Of a DNA stretch of 34,225 nucleotides, positions 33,918 through 34,225 are shown piece by piece. The position numbers were made by a program, and so were the translations under genes. Numbering within the stretch: the stretch's first letter is position 1; each line of letters begins with the position of its first letter. Where the stretch lies: assembly GCA_012838795.1 (NCBI GenBank), contig DUOO01000042.1, positions 1 through 34,225 of the forward strand, given 5' to 3'. The notes below the pieces were generated by a model that saw nothing but the letters and a program-made list of their open reading frames with translations, did no database searches and had not been told where the DNA came from. The DNA comes from Clostridiaceae bacterium (GTDB lineage: Bacteria; Bacillota; Clostridia; Saccharofermentanales; DTU023).

Positions 33918-34225
33918 TTAAAACGAAACGACCTCTACATCATCAATTTCCAGCATTTGACCGACGAAAATCGGGATTTGGAGTTCGGCATCGATGATGA
34001 AATATAAGAAAGGACTTGTCAAATAAACCGTTTTTTCTTCAGGTTCCTCTATGGCTGTCTCATCTTTCATTTCCACTGCTGTTGCAGCAGCTGCTTTGGT
34101 TCCCTCGGCATCAACTTCCAGAAATGTTTTATGTAAGATGCGGCTAATTACAATCGGATTAACACTTTCAAAACCGTTTGAAAAATCAGAATAATCAGCA
34201 TTAAAAGCATCTGTCATTCCTAAGG
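33918..34225 (-). CDS. C-terminal part of a serpin (partial)
   Basis: Serpins trap serine or cysteine proteases by a suicide mechanism. The frame continues past the right edge: the last codons give LGMTDAFNADYSDFSNG, a serpin hallmark, followed by VISRILHKTFLEVDAEGTKAAAATAV, the strand and hinge that begin the reactive loop, and the end PFLYFIID-AELQIPIFVGQM. The hinge with Thr and small residues (GTKAAAATA) is of the inhibitory type. The reactive loop is acidic (many Glu) and about five residues longer than that of alpha-1-antitrypsin. Only about the last 101 residues are seen; signal peptide and localisation are unknown. A Met at 34217 is internal, not the start. Confidence 0.88.
   Translation of the reverse strand, partial: LGMTDAFNADYSDFSNGFESVNPIVISRILHKTFLEVDAEGTKAAAATAVEMKDETAIEEPEEKTVYLTSPFLYFIIDAELQIPIFVGQMLEIDDVEVVSF

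Noticed and set aside
1-34225. CRISPR array, insertion sequence or prophage genes
   Set aside because: No regularly spaced repeats, transposase, integrase or phage structural motifs were seen.

Overview
The window is 34 kb of low-GC DNA from a Firmicutes (Bacillota) chromosome, most likely a strict anaerobe of the Clostridia. The evidence is the Gram-positive style S12, EF-G, EF-Tu and RNA polymerase subunits, strong AGGAGG ribosome sites, intrinsic terminators with T tracts, an FprA-type flavodiiron protein, a clostridial-type acyl-CoA dehydratase activase and a NifX/MinD-ferredoxin cluster. Genus cannot be set from the sequence alone.

Layout. 1-122 is the tail of a probable FGGY sugar kinase. 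165-4950 is the str operon (rpsL, rpsG, fusA, tuf), with a good promoter before rpsL and a clear terminator after tuf. 5027-12306 holds single housekeeping genes: flavodiiron protein, tRNA-dihydrouridine synthase, an EF-G paralogue with altered GTPase motifs, a HAD phosphatase and a membrane-anchored parvulin-type foldase. 12413-24599 is rpoB-rpoC, followed after only 14 bases by a 1541-residue activase/dehydratase-like fusion protein. The usual order rplJL-rpoBC-rpsLG-fusA-tuf is therefore broken here: the str genes lie upstream of rpoBC with about 7.5 kb of unrelated genes between.

24618-28339 (minus strand) is a six-gene operon: a DUF134 Cys-rich DNA-binding protein, a NifX-like protein, two MinD-type ATPases that each carry two [4Fe-4S] ferredoxin motifs, a metallo-beta-lactamase-fold hydrolase, and a second NifX-like protein. 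It resembles the core of the orange-protein (ORP) type clusters of anaerobes, whose function is poorly known. Its promoter is flanked by a perfect 20-bp palindrome at the start site and a related 12-bp palindrome at the -35 box, which looks like a classical repressor arrangement. This is the strongest candidate for a little-described system in the window.

28550-28923 is the tmRNA gene (ssrA). It is followed by two AT-rich genes of unknown function and, just before a tRNA-Thr(CGU) gene, by an imperfect copy of the tmRNA 3' end. That could be the trace of a small integrated element. 30965-33872 is a metal-resistance locus: an operator resembling that of CadC over the start site, a free-standing heavy-metal-binding domain protein, a P1B-2 (Zn/Cd/Pb) ATPase without its own metal-binding domain, and a convergent ArsR-family repressor. 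The window ends inside a serpin (protease inhibitor) gene on the minus strand.
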